A stretch of 41,696 nt of DNA from Clostridia bacterium. GTDB lineage: Bacteria > Bacillota > Clostridia > Oscillospirales > Acutalibacteraceae. The notes under the pieces were generated by a model, which was not told where the DNA came from, did not search any database, and saw nothing but the letters and a program-made list of their open reading frames with translations. Below are positions 16,209 to 24,695 of this stretch, in pieces. Location: contig JAFVVQ010000038.1 in the NCBI GenBank assembly GCA_017502085.1, positions 1 through 41,696 on the forward strand. Reading direction: 5' to 3'. Numbering within the stretch: position 1 is the first letter of the stretch; the number at the start of each line of letters is the position of its first letter. The translations under genes and the position numbers were made by a program.

Positions 16209-17663
16209 ATGAAAAGATTAACAGGAATAGTTCTTGCTCTGGTTATTGCATTATCGGCTGTTTTGCCTGTTTTTGCTCAGGCAGAGCATAACCCCGCAAC
16301 TTGCACCGACGTTCCCGTGCTTGTTGTCAGGGGTATGGATTTCGGCGGTCTTTATACTGACGTCGGAACTGAAAAGCAGGAAGCTGCCATCAGAGTCGAA
16401 GCGAAAGCTATTGTAGGCGCAGTGTTCAAAGGTCTTTTCGGCAGCGCACTGACTCTCAGCCTTGATCCGACCATGAAAGCGGTTGCTAATCTTGTCAGCG
16501 GTATTTTTGAGTATATCAAGATGAATCCCGACGGAACATCGAAACATAACACTTCTGCTATTGAATATCCTCTTGCCGCACAGAATTATGAGGCTTTCTG
16601 CAATGGTATCGACAGTGAATACGGCATGATTCATTCTATGATTGATGAAGTCGGTGATCACGCATATTATTTTAATTATGACTGGCGTATTGATCCGTTT
16701 GTTGTTGCCGATGATATCAACGAAACGGTTGAAAGAATGGTAAAAGAGACGGGACACGATAAAATCAACATTGCCTGTTGCAGTATGGGTGGTGTTATGA
16801 CTCTTGCATATCTCACCGAATACGGTTATGACCGTGTCAACAGAATCTGCTTTATGTCGTCAACTTTCTGCGGCGGTCAGGTTGCCTCCGACTTGCTTGC
16901 AGGTCAGCTCGAAATAGGCGACGATACTCTTTTCAACATTGCTTACGATGCAACAAAGGATATCCCTGTTGTCGGTTTCCTTATGAAAGCGCTTAAATTT
17001 GTCGGTGCATTCAAACTCGTTTCGGGTCTTGCAGGTAAGATTACAAGCAAATATCTTGAACCGGTCAATGACGAAGTTCTTTATCCTGTTTTCGGGGGTA
17101 CACTTACTTTCTGGGCACTTGTTCAGCCTGAAGACAGACAGCCCGCTATTGATTTTATCCTTAAAGGCAAGCCTGAATCGCATCCCGAGCTTTATAAAAA
17201 AATTCAGGCTTTGTGGGCAATGATGGACGGCAGAAATGAACTTCTTTATGAGATGCTTGACAACGGTGTTCAGATTGCCGTTGTTGCTCATTACGATACT
17301 CCTCTTATTCCCGTTTATGAAGGTGCGTCGATGAACGGTGACGGTATTCTTGAAACCTATGAGATGTCGGGCTATGCAACTGTTGCTCCCTATGGTAAAA
17401 CTCTCGGCGACGATTACGTTGCAGAGAATCCCGAATATCTTTCACCCGACAGAGTTGTTGATCTCTCAACGGCTATTCTTCCCGATCATACATACATTAT
17501 CAAGGGTGCGCCTCATGTAGGCGGTACTTACGGTACAGATTATGCTGATTTCTTTGTATGGCTTATGACCAATGACGGCGAAGAATTCTATGCTGGAGTA
17601 AATCCTGATTATCCGAGGTTTATGCTTTCGGACGACAGTCAGACACTCACTGCATTTAATTGA
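16209..17663 (+). CDS. Secreted LCAT-like alpha/beta hydrolase
   Basis: 484 aa with a signal peptide (1-25, ending VFAQA). The region FNYDWRIDPFVVADDINETVERM and KINIACCSMGGVMTLAYL is characteristic of lecithin:cholesterol acyltransferase-like lipases (PF02450). The nucleophile should be Ser192; the elbow reads C-C-S-M-G instead of the usual G-x-S-x-G, so the first glycine is replaced by Cys190. DTPLIPVYEG and the C-terminal PHVGG provide candidates for the acid and the catalytic His. Likely an exported lipase, esterase or acyltransferase; substrate unknown. It starts two bases after the GH43 stop. Confidence 0.78.
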   Translation: MKRLTGIVLALVIALSAVLPVFAQAEHNPATCTDVPVLVVRGMDFGGLYTDVGTEKQEAAIRVEAKAIVGAVFKGLFGSALTLSLDPTMKAVANLVSGIFEYIKMNPDGTSKHNTSAIEYPLAAQNYEAFCNGIDSEYGMIHSMIDEVGDHAYYFNYDWRIDPFVVADDINETVERMVKETGHDKINIACCSMGGVMTLAYLTEYGYDRVNRICFMSSTFCGGQVASDLLAGQLEIGDDTLFNIAYDATKDIPVVGFLMKALKFVGAFKLVSGLAGKITSKYLEPVNDEVLYPVFGGTLTFWALVQPEDRQPAIDFILKGKPESHPELYKKIQALWAMMDGRNELLYEMLDNGVQIAVVAHYDTPLIPVYEGASMNGDGILETYEMSGYATVAPYGKTLGDDYVAENPEYLSPDRVVDLSTAILPDHTYIIKGAPHVGGTYGTDYADFFVWLMTNDGEEFYAGVNPDYPRFMLSDDSQTLTAFN

Positions 17664-17677
17664 CTCGGGTGATCTGA

Positions 17678-18364
17678 ATGGAAAATATTATTCCTGTAAA
17701 AGAACTTGAACTTTATATTATCCGTCACGCTCAGAGTATGGGCAATGCGGGTTACGGTGACAGAACAGATCTGACTGACGTTGAAATGCACGATCCCGTT
17801 CTTACTGAAAAAGGTGTTTCTCAGGCTGATAAAGCAGGCAGATATCTTGCTGAGGTTGAATTTGATTTTGTTTATTCAAGTGCCATGCTGCGCGCCGTTC
17901 AGACAGCGACGGGCATAATGAAATATCAGAAAAAAACTCAACCGCTCAATATTCTTCCTCTTGTTTGTGAAATGGGTGTTCCGCCCGAATACGGCGGTGT
18001 GACGATGGAAGACTTGCTGAAGATCAATTCTTCCGCGGTTTTTGCACCCGATGTTTCTCCGGATTCCCCGATGGTATATTCAACTTGTGAAGAAGCGGAT
18101 ACGTTTGAAAGAGCCAAAACTGCTCTTGAATATTTTTGCTCAAAATATAAAAACGGTGAAAAGGTTGCGGTTGTTTCTCACGCAGCGTTTATAACTTATC
18201 TAGTATTCTCCCTGATGGGATATGACAAAGCGCCTTTGTTTGATATTGATTTTCATAATACCGGTATCACAAAGGTTGTCTTTTATCAGAAAGGTACAAA
18301 CAAATACGGCGATATTGTTTTTGAAAAAATCGACGATACCGCACATTATATGATTGAAGGTTAA
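17678..18364 (+). CDS. Histidine phosphatase family protein
   Basis: 228 aa, cytosolic. The phosphoglycerate-mutase-like signature IIRHAQSMGN (RHxxxxxN) supplies the phosphohistidine; LTEKGVSQADKAGRYL, SSAMLRAVQTA and AVVSHAAFITYL add the second Arg and second His of the pocket. The family removes phosphate from many small molecules; no substrate can be given. A paralogue with the same RHA-x-SMGN signature lies at 38022. It sits between the lipase and thiN with short gaps. Confidence 0.85.
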   Translation: MENIIPVKELELYIIRHAQSMGNAGYGDRTDLTDVEMHDPVLTEKGVSQADKAGRYLAEVEFDFVYSSAMLRAVQTATGIMKYQKKTQPLNILPLVCEMGVPPEYGGVTMEDLLKINSSAVFAPDVSPDSPMVYSTCEEADTFERAKTALEYFCSKYKNGEKVAVVSHAAFITYLVFSLMGYDKAPLFDIDFHNTGITKVVFYQKGTNKYGDIVFEKIDDTAHYMIEG

Positions 18365-18368
18365 TTTT

Positions 18369-18986
18369 ATGTCGGTATGTTATATTGTCGGTGCGGGTGA
18401 ATGCGATTCTCTGCCGATTGAAAAGAAATGCGGGGATATTGTCATTGCCGCTGACGGTGGCTTGAAACACCTCGAAAAATTCGGTGTGACACCTGATATT
18501 ATCATCGGTGATTTTGATTCTCTCGGACTGATTCCCGAGGGTGACAGGGTCATTCGTCTTAAACCTGAAAAAGATGTTACCGATATGTTCGCGGCTGTTG
18601 AAGTCGGTATGGAATACGGATGTGACAGTTTTGAAATTTTCGGTTCTATGGGTGGCAGAATTGATCATTCGCTTGCGAATATTCAACTTGCAGTGTCACT
18701 TGCGGAAAAAAGGATGGCCCACGTATTAAGAGGCAACGGTTTCAATGTTGTTGCCGTGAAAAACGGCGGAATTCCTTTTTTCTCCGATATGAAAGGCTAT
18801 GTTTCCGTGTTTTCGCATTCGGATGTCTGTAAAGGCGTCAGAATAAAAGGCCTGAAATATGAGCTTGAAAATGCGGAGCTTACCAATAACTTTGCACTCG
18901 GTGTCAGCAATGAATTCATCGGAAAAGACAGCAGTATATCCGTTGAAAACGGTACGCTGGTCATAGTTTACGGATATAGTCTATAA
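18369..18986 (+). CDS. thiN: Thiamine pyrophosphokinase
   Basis: 205 aa from the ATG at 18369, eight bases after GAAGG; a TTG five codons earlier would overlap the previous gene. ThiN converts thiamine to thiamine diphosphate using ATP. The family blocks are all present: IAADGGLKHL, PDIIIGDFDS, KDVTDM and GSMGGRIDHSLAN, followed by the C-terminal nucleotide and thiamine-binding beta-sandwich ending in NGTLVIVYGY. Its location inside an operon of hydrolases is unexpected; ThiN genes in Firmicutes are more often near rpe/rsgA. Confidence 0.92.
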   Translation: MSVCYIVGAGECDSLPIEKKCGDIVIAADGGLKHLEKFGVTPDIIIGDFDSLGLIPEGDRVIRLKPEKDVTDMFAAVEVGMEYGCDSFEIFGSMGGRIDHSLANIQLAVSLAEKRMAHVLRGNGFNVVAVKNGGIPFFSDMKGYVSVFSHSDVCKGVRIKGLKYELENAELTNNFALGVSNEFIGKDSSISVENGTLVIVYGYSL

Positions 18987-19004
18987 TGAAAGAGGTAAAA
19001 AATC

Positions 19005-20432
19005 ATGATTAAATTGAACAAGAAGATTTTGTCGGTATTTCTCGCAGCAGTTATGCTTTTTGCATCTGTTTCATGCGCATTTGCTCAGCCGGTTGAGGAT
19101 TGGAATGCATATTGGGAAACTGCGGATGCAAAAGCCGGTATCATTATGTTTAACGGTTCTGACGATTCTCAGCGCAACTTTTCGTGGTATTCCGATGTTG
19201 AATCCAAACCCGTTATCCGTCTTTCTCTCAACTCAGATATGTGTGATTATAAAGAGTTTTCGGGTGAATCCGTTAAAACTTATGACGGTAATATTGCCAA
19301 TAAAGTAACCGTTTCGGGTCTTGAGGCAGGCAAAACATATTACTATCAGTGCGTTTCGACAGATTTCACTTCGTCTGTTTACTGTTTTGAAACCGATGAT
19401 GACAATGCCTTTACCGCTATGTACGTGACTGACGTTCACGTTTCTCATCATGATGATATACCCGAAAACATAAGAGACACTGCATATACCTTTGATTTTA
19501 CAATAGAGAAAGCTCTTGAAACAAACAATGATATTTCACTCATCCTTTCTGCAGGCGATCAGGCAAGCGAAGGATTCCAGACGGAGTATGTCGGTTTTGC
19601 CGCATCTCCTTACGTCAAGAGTATTCCCGTTGCAACAACGGTCGGCAATCACGATCTCAAAGGTGTTGCATACAGAACATTCACCAATATGCCCAATGAG
19701 TCAAAAATGACTCCGTCTACATATGTGGGCAACGATTACTACTTTGTCAGGAACAACGTTCTTTTTCTGATTATGGACAGTAATAACACCAACTCGACAG
19801 GACACAGAAATTTTGTCAGAAAAGCAGTCAAGGATAATCCTGATGTCAACTGGAAAGTTATGATGTTCCATCATGATCTCTACGGTGGCAGAATTGAGCA
19901 CAGAGAAAGCGAAAACGCTCTTCACCGTCTTCTCTGGGCACCCATCTGCGATGAATTCGGTATTGACCTTGTGCTTCTCGGTCACAGTCATTATTATACT
20001 GTTTCCAATGTTATGTATAATAATAAAACCGTAGCTCCCGTTACAAAGGGCGGAACAGTTGTTGACCCCAACGGAACAATTTATATGGTTTCAGGCTCAC
20101 TTAACAGACCCAGAGACGATGAGAATCCTCCTCTCGGTGAAAACGTAGCAATTGAATATCTTACAGAGGATAAGATTTATAATCTGATCGATTTTACGGA
20201 TGATTCATTGACAGTTAAATCATATGCGATTGAAAGTGATGTCTGCTTTAATTCTTTTACAATCCAGAAGACGTCTGCTGACGGCGGTCACAGTGACAGA
20301 ATGCCTCCGCTTTATAATTTCATTGTCAGATTCATTGCAACAATTTATGAATTTTTCAATAATATTGGAATACACGGTGATCTTACAGACAAAGGATTCA
20401 CGGTTAATTTCTTTGATATAGTTTTCGGATAA
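19005..20432 (+). CDS. Secreted metallophosphoesterase, purple-acid-phosphatase-like
   Basis: 475 aa. Signal peptide 1-27 (ending CAFA-QPV). Residues about 40-130 look like the fibronectin-type N-terminal domain of purple acid phosphatases. The calcineurin-like core shows all metal motifs in order: D143-x-H145 (TDVHVS), SAGDQ (D185), GNHD (215-218), FHHDLYG and GHSHYY. It probably hydrolyses extracellular phosphate esters or nucleotides. The C-terminus has an aromatic amphipathic segment (PLYNFIVRFIATIYEFFNN) like other exported proteins in the window. A clean AAAGAGG site precedes the ATG. Confidence 0.87.
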   Translation: MIKLNKKILSVFLAAVMLFASVSCAFAQPVEDWNAYWETADAKAGIIMFNGSDDSQRNFSWYSDVESKPVIRLSLNSDMCDYKEFSGESVKTYDGNIANKVTVSGLEAGKTYYYQCVSTDFTSSVYCFETDDDNAFTAMYVTDVHVSHHDDIPENIRDTAYTFDFTIEKALETNNDISLILSAGDQASEGFQTEYVGFAASPYVKSIPVATTVGNHDLKGVAYRTFTNMPNESKMTPSTYVGNDYYFVRNNVLFLIMDSNNTNSTGHRNFVRKAVKDNPDVNWKVMMFHHDLYGGRIEHRESENALHRLLWAPICDEFGIDLVLLGHSHYYTVSNVMYNNKTVAPVTKGGTVVDPNGTIYMVSGSLNRPRDDENPPLGENVAIEYLTEDKIYNLIDFTDDSLTVKSYAIESDVCFNSFTIQKTSADGGHSDRMPPLYNFIVRFIATIYEFFNNIGIHGDLTDKGFTVNFFDIVFG

Positions 20433-20441
20433 GGTGATAAA

Positions 20442-20732
20442 ATGATTAAACATATTGTTTGCTTCAAACTCAAAGACAACAGTATTGAAAATTGTGAAAA
20501 AGCAAAGGAAATTCTGCTTTCTATGGAAGGAAATGTTCCGCTTATCAGGGATATTAGAGTCGGGATCGACTTCCTTCATTCAGAACGATCATATGACGTT
20601 ATTCTTGAGGTTGTACTTGATAATGCAAAAGCACTTGAGGATTATCAGAATGACCCGTATCATTGCTCTGTTGTCAAAACTCATATGCATGCCGTCAGAG
20701 AATCATGCATAGCGATTGATTATGAACTTTGA
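20442..20732 (+). CDS. Dabb (stress-responsive alpha-beta barrel) domain protein
   Basis: 96 aa. The N-terminal IKHIVCFKLKD and the middle SYDVILEVVLDNAKALEDYQNDPYH match the Dabb family (PF07876), small dimeric ferredoxin-like barrels. Members include olivetolic-acid cyclase in plants, but most bacterial copies have no known function. Nine bases separate it from the phosphoesterase and 21 from the GH3 gene, so it belongs to the operon. Confidence 0.85.
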   Translation: MIKHIVCFKLKDNSIENCEKAKEILLSMEGNVPLIRDIRVGIDFLHSERSYDVILEVVLDNAKALEDYQNDPYHCSVVKTHMHAVRESCIAIDYEL

Positions 20733-20753
20733 ACCGTTTCAGAGGTGATATAA

Positions 20754-23183
20754 ATGAACGTAATCAAGAAAAAAGCATATAAACTTGTGGGCAAGATTGT
20801 CAATGCTGTAACGAACGCCGCGACGGCTCAGGATTCAAATTCAAAGCATGGCAACGGATATAAGCCCGATGAAAAAATAATTTCGCTCTGCCGTCAGATG
20901 GGTGCAGAGGGTATTGTTATGCTCAAAAACAATAATAACGTGCTTCCTCTTAATAAAGAACGTACGGTCTCCGTTTTCGGCAGGGTTCAGCGTGATTATT
21001 TTTATGTAGGATACGGCTCGGGCGGTGACGTCAACGCGCCTTATAAAATCAGTTTGATGGACGGTCTTCGTGCAAACAAGAATATCTCCGTCAACGAAGG
21101 CCTTGCGGCAGTTTATGAGAAATGGTGCAGAGAAAATCCTGTTGACGACCGTTTCTGGGGACATTGGCCGATGTGTTATGACGAAATGCCCGTTAGTGCC
21201 GATCTTGTTGGTGAGGCAGCAGAAAATTCCGATACTGCCATTGTTGTTATCGGCAGAGCTGCGGGAGAGGACAGAGAAAACAAGCTTGAAAAAGGCAGCT
21301 ATTATCTGACCGACGAAGAACACTCCATGCTTGATGCGGTTACTGAAAAATTCAGTAAGGTTATTCTTCTTCTCAACTGCGGAAGCATTATGGATATGTG
21401 TGCGATCAATGCTTACGGCGACAGAATTTCTGCAATACTCTACGTGTGGCAGAGCGGTATGGAGAGCGGCAATGCGGTTGCAGATGTGCTTTCGGGCAAG
21501 GTTTCTCCGAGCGGCAAACTGACCGATACAATTGCAACAAGCTATAAGCGTTATCCCGGATGTAACGATTTCGGTGACAGAAAGTTCAACTGCTACACCG
21601 AAGATATCTACGTCGGTTACCGCTATTTTGAAACGTTCAAGCCTCACAGAGTGCTTTATCCTTTCGGTTTCGGTATGAGTTATACTGAATTTGCATTTGA
21701 GAATATTGAATTCTCCGCAGATAACGGTAAAATTACAGTTTCATCTGATGTTAAAAATATCGGTGAACGTGCTGGTAAAGAGGTTGCACAGGTTTATTTT
21801 GAAGCGCCTTGCGGCAGACTTGGTAAACCTTCCCGCGCTTTGATCTCATTTGCAAAAACCAAGCTTCTCGGTGTCGGCGAATCGGAGAGAATTTCGCTTG
21901 AGTTTGCAATTTCCGATATGGCTTCGTATGACGACGTTGATGAATTTGCGTACATACTTGAAAAAGGCGAATATAGGATTTATCTCGGGGCAGATGTGCG
22001 TTCCGCAAAGCTTTGCGGAACTTACGTTCAGGACGCCGATGAAATTACTCTTCAGCTTTCGCAGACGGCGGCGCCCGTTGAAACTTTTGCAAGAATGAAG
22101 GCTATGCCTGAAGGTCTGGCATATGAAACGGTACCGCTTGCGAAATATGATCTCAGACAGATTATTCTTGATAATATTCCCGATGCATTGCCGAAATACA
22201 ATAAGCCTTGCACTCTTGCAGATGTTAAAAACGGCAAGGTCACTCTTGAACAGTTTGTTTCAACACTTAATGAAAAAGAACTTGAAGCAATCAGCAGGGG
22301 AGACTATACAATGAACAGTCCCCTTGGTGCCAAGGGCAATGCCGCTGTTTTTGGTGGGGTGCTTGAATCTATGCGAAAAAAGGGTATCCCTCCCGTGACT
22401 ACAACTGACGGTCCCTCGGGTATCCGTCTGTCCTCGTGCGCATCGCTTATGCCGATCGGTACTGAAATTGCGTGTTCGTGGAATACTGATCTTGCAAAAG
22501 AACTCTATGCTGAAGTCGGTAAGGAAATGAAGATTCTCGGTTCAGACGTTCTTCTTGCACCCGGTATCAATATTCACAGAAATCCTCTCTGCGGCAGAAA
22601 TTTTGAATACTATTCTGAAGATCCGTATCTTACAGGTAAAATTGCAGCGGCGGTTGTCAGTGGGATGCAGAGCAGCGGTGTATCGGCTTGTCCGAAGCAT
22701 TTTGCCTGCAATAATCAGGAAACAAACCGAATCCACAACGATTCAAGAGTATCCGAACGAGCTTTGCGCGAGATTTATCTCAAAGGATTTGAAATCTGTG
22801 TCAAAGAAGCAAAACCGCAGAATATTATGACTTCCTATAACAAAATCAACGGTGTATGGGGTCATTATCATTATGAGCTCTGCACTCGTATACTCAGAGG
22901 TGAATGGGGTTATGACGGATGCATTATGACCGATTGGTGGATGCGTTCATCCAAGTCACCGGAATTCCCGAATATCTGCGATCAGGCTTACAGAGTTCGT
23001 GCAGGTGTCAACGTTCTTATGCCCGGAGGCGGCAGAACGGGTAAAAGAAAGCCCGACGGAACGCTTCTTAAAACTCTCGGCAAGTATAACGGTATCACTA
23101 TGGGCGAACTTCAGCGCAATGCCGTTCAGATTCTCGGCTATATCATCAACAGTGCGGCTATGAAAGGAGATTATCTCGGATGA
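20754..23183 (+). CDS. GH3 beta-glycosidase with reversed domain order
   Basis: 809 aa, no signal peptide. The order differs from canonical GH3: the alpha/beta sandwich comes first (MGAEGIVMLKNNNNVLPL near residue 50; VWQSGMESGNAVADVLSGKVSPSGKL near 225-250), then a fibronectin-III domain (after FGFGMSY, about 302-415), and the TIM barrel last (DGPSGIRL near 552; KHFACNNQE). The nucleophile Asp727 lies in IMTDWW. This arrangement is known from some Ruminococcus and Butyrivibrio beta-glucosidases. It probably releases monosaccharides from imported oligosaccharides, alongside GH43. Its stop overlaps the following GNAT start by four bases. Confidence 0.93.
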   Translation: MNVIKKKAYKLVGKIVNAVTNAATAQDSNSKHGNGYKPDEKIISLCRQMGAEGIVMLKNNNNVLPLNKERTVSVFGRVQRDYFYVGYGSGGDVNAPYKISLMDGLRANKNISVNEGLAAVYEKWCRENPVDDRFWGHWPMCYDEMPVSADLVGEAAENSDTAIVVIGRAAGEDRENKLEKGSYYLTDEEHSMLDAVTEKFSKVILLLNCGSIMDMCAINAYGDRISAILYVWQSGMESGNAVADVLSGKVSPSGKLTDTIATSYKRYPGCNDFGDRKFNCYTEDIYVGYRYFETFKPHRVLYPFGFGMSYTEFAFENIEFSADNGKITVSSDVKNIGERAGKEVAQVYFEAPCGRLGKPSRALISFAKTKLLGVGESERISLEFAISDMASYDDVDEFAYILEKGEYRIYLGADVRSAKLCGTYVQDADEITLQLSQTAAPVETFARMKAMPEGLAYETVPLAKYDLRQIILDNIPDALPKYNKPCTLADVKNGKVTLEQFVSTLNEKELEAISRGDYTMNSPLGAKGNAAVFGGVLESMRKKGIPPVTTTDGPSGIRLSSCASLMPIGTEIACSWNTDLAKELYAEVGKEMKILGSDVLLAPGINIHRNPLCGRNFEYYSEDPYLTGKIAAAVVSGMQSSGVSACPKHFACNNQETNRIHNDSRVSERALREIYLKGFEICVKEAKPQNIMTSYNKINGVWGHYHYELCTRILRGEWGYDGCIMTDWWMRSSKSPEFPNICDQAYRVRAGVNVLMPGGGRTGKRKPDGTLLKTLGKYNGITMGELQRNAVQILGYIINSAAMKGDYLG

Positions 23184-23656
23184 GCTCCTTTGAAATAGTC
23201 TTCGCTAATGAAAATGACTGCGACGAAATTCTGAAATTCATCAGATTGCTTGCCGAATACGAAAAGATGAGTGACGAGGTTGTTGCAACCGAAGAACTTC
23301 TCAGAAAATGGATTTTTGAAAAGAAAAAAGCAGAAGTTGTTTTTGCTGTTGAAGACGGATAAAAGGTAGGCTTTGCTTTATTCTTTCATAATTTCTCAAC
23401 GTTCCTCGGCAGAGCGGGAATTTATCTTGAGGATCTCTTTGTTTTACCCGAATTCAGAGGTAAAGGCTACGGCAAGGCTTTGCTCAGAAAACTTGCAGCT
23501 GTTGCCGTTGAAAGAGGATGCGGCAGACTCGAATGGTCTTGCCTTGACTGGAATAAACCGAGTATTGATTTCTATCTTTCTCTCGGAGCCAAACCGATGG
23601 ATGGGTGGAAGGTATACCGTCTTGACGGTGAAACTCTCAAAATAAATGCTGAATAA
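23180..23656 (+). pseudogene. GNAT acetyltransferase interrupted by an in-frame stop
   Basis: The frame starting at 23180 (ATGA overlap with GH3) encodes 60 residues ending VFAVEDG, then TAA at 23360-23362, and then continues in the same frame to TAA at 23654-23656. The downstream part is an intact GNAT domain: KVGFALFFHNFSTFLGRAG, EDLFVLPEFRGKGYGKALL (acetyl-CoA loop R-G-K-G-Y-G-K), EWSCLDWNKPSIDFYLSLGA. Only one codon is wrong; relatives have a Lys, Gln or Glu-type codon here. The gene resembles diamine/polyamine-type N-acetyltransferases. Either a recent nonsense mutation, a sequencing error next to an A run, or, less likely, readthrough. Confidence 0.88.
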
Positions 23657-23663
23657 TAAAAAT

Positions 23664-23695
23664 ATACCGCCTTGTGGATATCCACAGGGCGGTAT
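23664..23695. terminator. Bidirectional terminator
   Basis: A 14-bp stem ATACCGCCTTGTGG (23664-23677) with CCACAGGGCGGTAT (23682-23695), one G-T pair, 4-base loop. T-rich tracts flank it on both strands, and genes converge here. Confidence 0.85.
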
Positions 23696-23698
23696 TTC

Positions 23699-24682
23699 TT
23701 ATGCAGGTATGTATTCCATTTTAAAACAATGTGAACGGATTTTATAATCCATAACGCTTCCTCTGAATGCGTTGCCGCGGATTTCACGGTTACCGACTTT
23801 CATTTTTTCAACGTAACCGACTGATGAATTATAAGCTGAATCGTGAGAAATGATTTTCAGCCATTCAGCAGGATTTTCCTCAAGTATAATATCGGCGTCA
23901 TACGAAAGAATAATTTCTTTCATTTCTTCGATAGTGAATTCAGCGGTTGCAATTTCGATTGTTTCAGGGCTTGTGTTACCTCCGCAGAGATACGGATAAT
24001 CCCCGCCCCAGGTTGTTGAGGCGGCTGTTGTTTTGCCTGCGCAGGAATCGAAATAGCAGGTGAATGCAGCTTTACCGTTGTAATCTACGTAGGGAGCACT
24101 CGGAACGGAATTGTCATCCTTCATTCCGAGAACCGAAAGACACGCTTTGTGAAGGTTTGTTCCTTCATATTTATACGTATAATCATATGCGTGGCGATCT
24201 GAGGCTACGTTAAAATCATACCATTTTGCGAATGTGTAAACCGCAACAATCTGCGCTTTAAGCGCTTCTGTCGGAGAACTTGGACCTATTTCCTGCTCGG
24301 TTGTTCTGCAGAGATATTCAACAATCGGAATACTCTTTCCACCGTATTTTATATGAGTCGGTGTTGATTTGTCGGTTTTCACCGTTGTGCCCGTATAGTA
24401 GTTGAGGAGAATTTCCTCATAGTTACTGCCGTTACGTGCCATCTGAATCGCACCGTCCTGACTCATTCCGACACCGTGTCCCCATCCGTATGTTGTGAAA
24501 ATAAACTTTCCTTTACCGTAATCTGTGTCGGGTTTGCTCGGCTGAGTGACTGATGTGGGAGGTTCGGTTGTTGAGGGAGGTTCAACGGGAGTTTCGCCGC
24601 CTCCGCCCAGAATCGAGAGAAATAGCTCAAGAATAACTGAAAAAATTGTTAGAAACGATGTTAAAATTTTAGCAATTGACAT
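23699..24682 (-). CDS. SpoIID/LytB-type protein, circularly permuted
   Basis: 327 aa. Residues 1-26 are a hydrophobic segment (KILTSFLTIFSVILELFLSIL), then a Pro/Thr-rich linker to about 55. The block YGWGHGVGMSQDGAIQMA (65-82) with YEEILLNYYTGT follows; in canonical SpoIID/LytB proteins this block is at the C-terminus. After it come IPIVEYL (118-124), EALKAQIVAVYTFAKWY (139-155), CYFDSCAGKTT, WGGDYPYL and finally the FRGSVMDYKIRSHCFKMEY segment that usually precedes GHGVGMSQ. SpoIID is a peptidoglycan lytic transglycosylase in engulfment; LytB stimulates an amidase. Here an extracellular, membrane-tethered cell-wall enzyme is likely. Last gene of the birA operon. Confidence 0.85.
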   Translation of the reverse strand: MSIAKILTSFLTIFSVILELFLSILGGGGETPVEPPSTTEPPTSVTQPSKPDTDYGKGKFIFTTYGWGHGVGMSQDGAIQMARNGSNYEEILLNYYTGTTVKTDKSTPTHIKYGGKSIPIVEYLCRTTEQEIGPSSPTEALKAQIVAVYTFAKWYDFNVASDRHAYDYTYKYEGTNLHKACLSVLGMKDDNSVPSAPYVDYNGKAAFTCYFDSCAGKTTAASTTWGGDYPYLCGGNTSPETIEIATAEFTIEEMKEIILSYDADIILEENPAEWLKIISHDSAYNSSVGYVEKMKVGNREIRGNAFRGSVMDYKIRSHCFKMEYIPA

Positions 24683-24695
24683 TTTTTATATCCTT

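Noticed and set aside
23373-23645. 90-codon frame in the second half of the GNAT gene.
   Set aside because: Different frame from the GNAT motifs; the true continuation is in frame with 23180.
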